A stretch of 32,822 bases of DNA from Symbiodinium natans (lineage: Eukaryota; Sar; Dinophyceae; Suessiales; Symbiodiniaceae). The notes under the pieces were generated by a model. It made no database searches, was not told the origin of the DNA, and worked only from the letters and a program-made list of their open reading frames with translations. Positions 31,998-32,822 of the stretch are shown piece after piece. The stretch covers positions 402,426 to 435,247 of the forward strand of contig CAJNDS010002421.1 in NCBI GenBank assembly GCA_905221605.1, read 5' to 3'. Both the position numbers and the translations under genes were made by a program. Numbering within the stretch: the first letter of the stretch is position 1; each line of letters opens with the position of its first letter.

Positions 31998-32076
31998 GTC
32001 ATAGGGTTTAGGGTTTAGGGTTTGGGGTTTGGGGTTTAGGGTTTAGGGTTTGGGGTTTGGGGTTTAGGGTTTAGGG

Positions 32077-32190
32077 TTTACTTGAAGGTTCATGATTCAT
32101 GGGAACCCTAAAAAGCACCTAAGTAAGGTTGCAACCATAGTTACCCTACTTACAGCCCTACTTACAAGTACCCATGAACCTCCAAGTAAA
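32077..32190. mobile_element. Fold-back MITE-like element, copy B
   Basis: Terminal arms TTTACTTGAAGGTTCATG (32077-32094) and CATGAACCTCCAAGTAAA (32173-32190) pair at 17 of 18 positions. The right half (CCCTACTTACAAGTACCCATG) matches copy A at 31274. Confidence 0.8.
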
Positions 32191-32377
32191 CTTGACGTTA
32201 CGCGAATATGGTTGGGCTTCGTCTGATGTTGGCTTGTTGAGCAACGACCCCTAGGCCCGACCCGTTGACACTTTGTTAATCGCACCCGCAGCTTGCGACA
32301 GAACAATTGGCGGCGCTTCTCACGCATTGTGGTCGATCTCATGATGACTTCACTTTTCCAGATGACTAATATCTCCC

Positions 32378-32726
32378 TTGCGGCACAAGAAACCCTCTTC
32401 AGTGCTAATCAATATGCTGATAGGAAGCGAAAACCGTCTGGTTGAGCGTTGTGTAGCGGTTAATTTAGGATACGAGTCGGTGGTTTTTGAGAGTTTAGGA
32501 GGAATGGAAATAGGTGGTCGTTCTCTTTTGGAGAGTATTTTATCCCAAATTGACGAATTTTCCTCCCCATAAGAAAGGCGACTCTCATCGCGAGTGTTCG
32601 GCTCGGATATCTCTCGACTTGCAATGGGGTCTTCACCGTGCTATTGCTGCTCACCACACACTTTTGTCGGCGCAATCAATGGGATCAGACGGGGTGCAGA
32701 CGTTTTTGGACTTTGGTTCTCCCTAG
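32378..32726 (+). pseudogene. Possible tail of a decayed non-LTR retrotransposon
   Basis: One frame reads YESVVFESLGGMEIGGRSLL and ends at a stop at 32572. A second frame, overlapping from about 32514, reads RISLDLQWGLHRAIAAHHTL and ends at about 32726. The pattern VxFESLGGM... followed by a short helix with Q.G recalls the segment after the reverse transcriptase in some LINE-type elements. This is a weak memory-based match needing a frameshift. Confidence 0.25.
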
Positions 32727-32822
32727 AGGCTCGTTCTAGCGATTAAAAAAACTATTCGATGTCAATAGCGTTCCCCATCGCAGCTCCTCTAGCTGCCGGC
32801 AGCTGCTAGCAAGGTATCCTCT

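Noticed and set aside
1-32822. True chromosome end (telomere) or subtelomere terminus
   Set aside because: No array runs to either edge; arrays are short, interrupted and in both orientations, so they are interstitial.

Overview
The window looks like nuclear DNA of a dinoflagellate, most likely a Symbiodiniaceae/Suessiales alga. Three things point there. The plant/alveolate telomere unit TTTAGGG (CCCTAAA on the other strand) is scattered through almost the whole window. The one long ORF is a seven-blade RCC1-like protein of the 'HTCAVRADGQLVCFG...QCDVPADLG' type that I associate with these genomes. The left edge holds a broken piece resembling the large PIF1/Helitron-type helicases common in dinoflagellates. 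These taxon calls come from memory and were not checked by search. No bacterial operon, tRNA, rRNA or CRISPR array was seen.

Layout. 1-2.0 kb is GC-rich sequence with a decayed helicase-like fragment (about 1.42-1.89 kb). 2.2-2.9 kb holds degenerate telomere-type repeats and a hairpin-forming minisatellite built on ATTCGTCGGCAAGGCC. From about 3.0 to 32.0 kb the DNA alternates between short unique GC-rich islands (about 20-150 bases) and telomere-type arrays. The islands have a consistent form on the + strand. A tract ending in AG comes first, then an open stretch of 20-150 bases, then a donor (mostly GT) that often lies directly on the telomere repeat (GTTTAGGG). I therefore read this region as one long, or a few consecutive, + strand gene(s) with some 60-70 tiny exons. 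Many introns start with (TTTAGGG)n and end with (CCCTAAA)n, so each such intron carries telomere repeats in inverted orientation. I did not recognise the protein; its first exons are cysteine-rich. Exon frames are tentative because many islands are open in more than one frame.

Between two of these exons, at 7.14-10.51 kb, sits a 3.4-kb insertion with diverged inverted termini of about 250-340 bases. Inside it are the + strand RCC1-like ORF (7.64-8.71 kb) and an AT-rich - strand cassette: a small charged protein (10.10-9.79 kb) and a frameshifted DDE (rve-type) integrase relic (9.74-8.97 kb). It looks like a Polinton-like or related self-synthesising/TIR element, or its remnant, lying in an intron.

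Other intronic material includes two pairs of small fold-back elements (22.67-22.85 with 24.23-24.42 kb; 31.17-31.31 with 32.08-32.19 kb), TA/GATATA microsatellites, long G or C runs, and an AT-rich island at 24.6-24.8 kb. The right end (32.38-32.73 kb) may be the tail of a decayed non-LTR retrotransposon. The main point of interest is the systematic use of inverted telomere repeats as intron ends, including as the 5' splice site itself.
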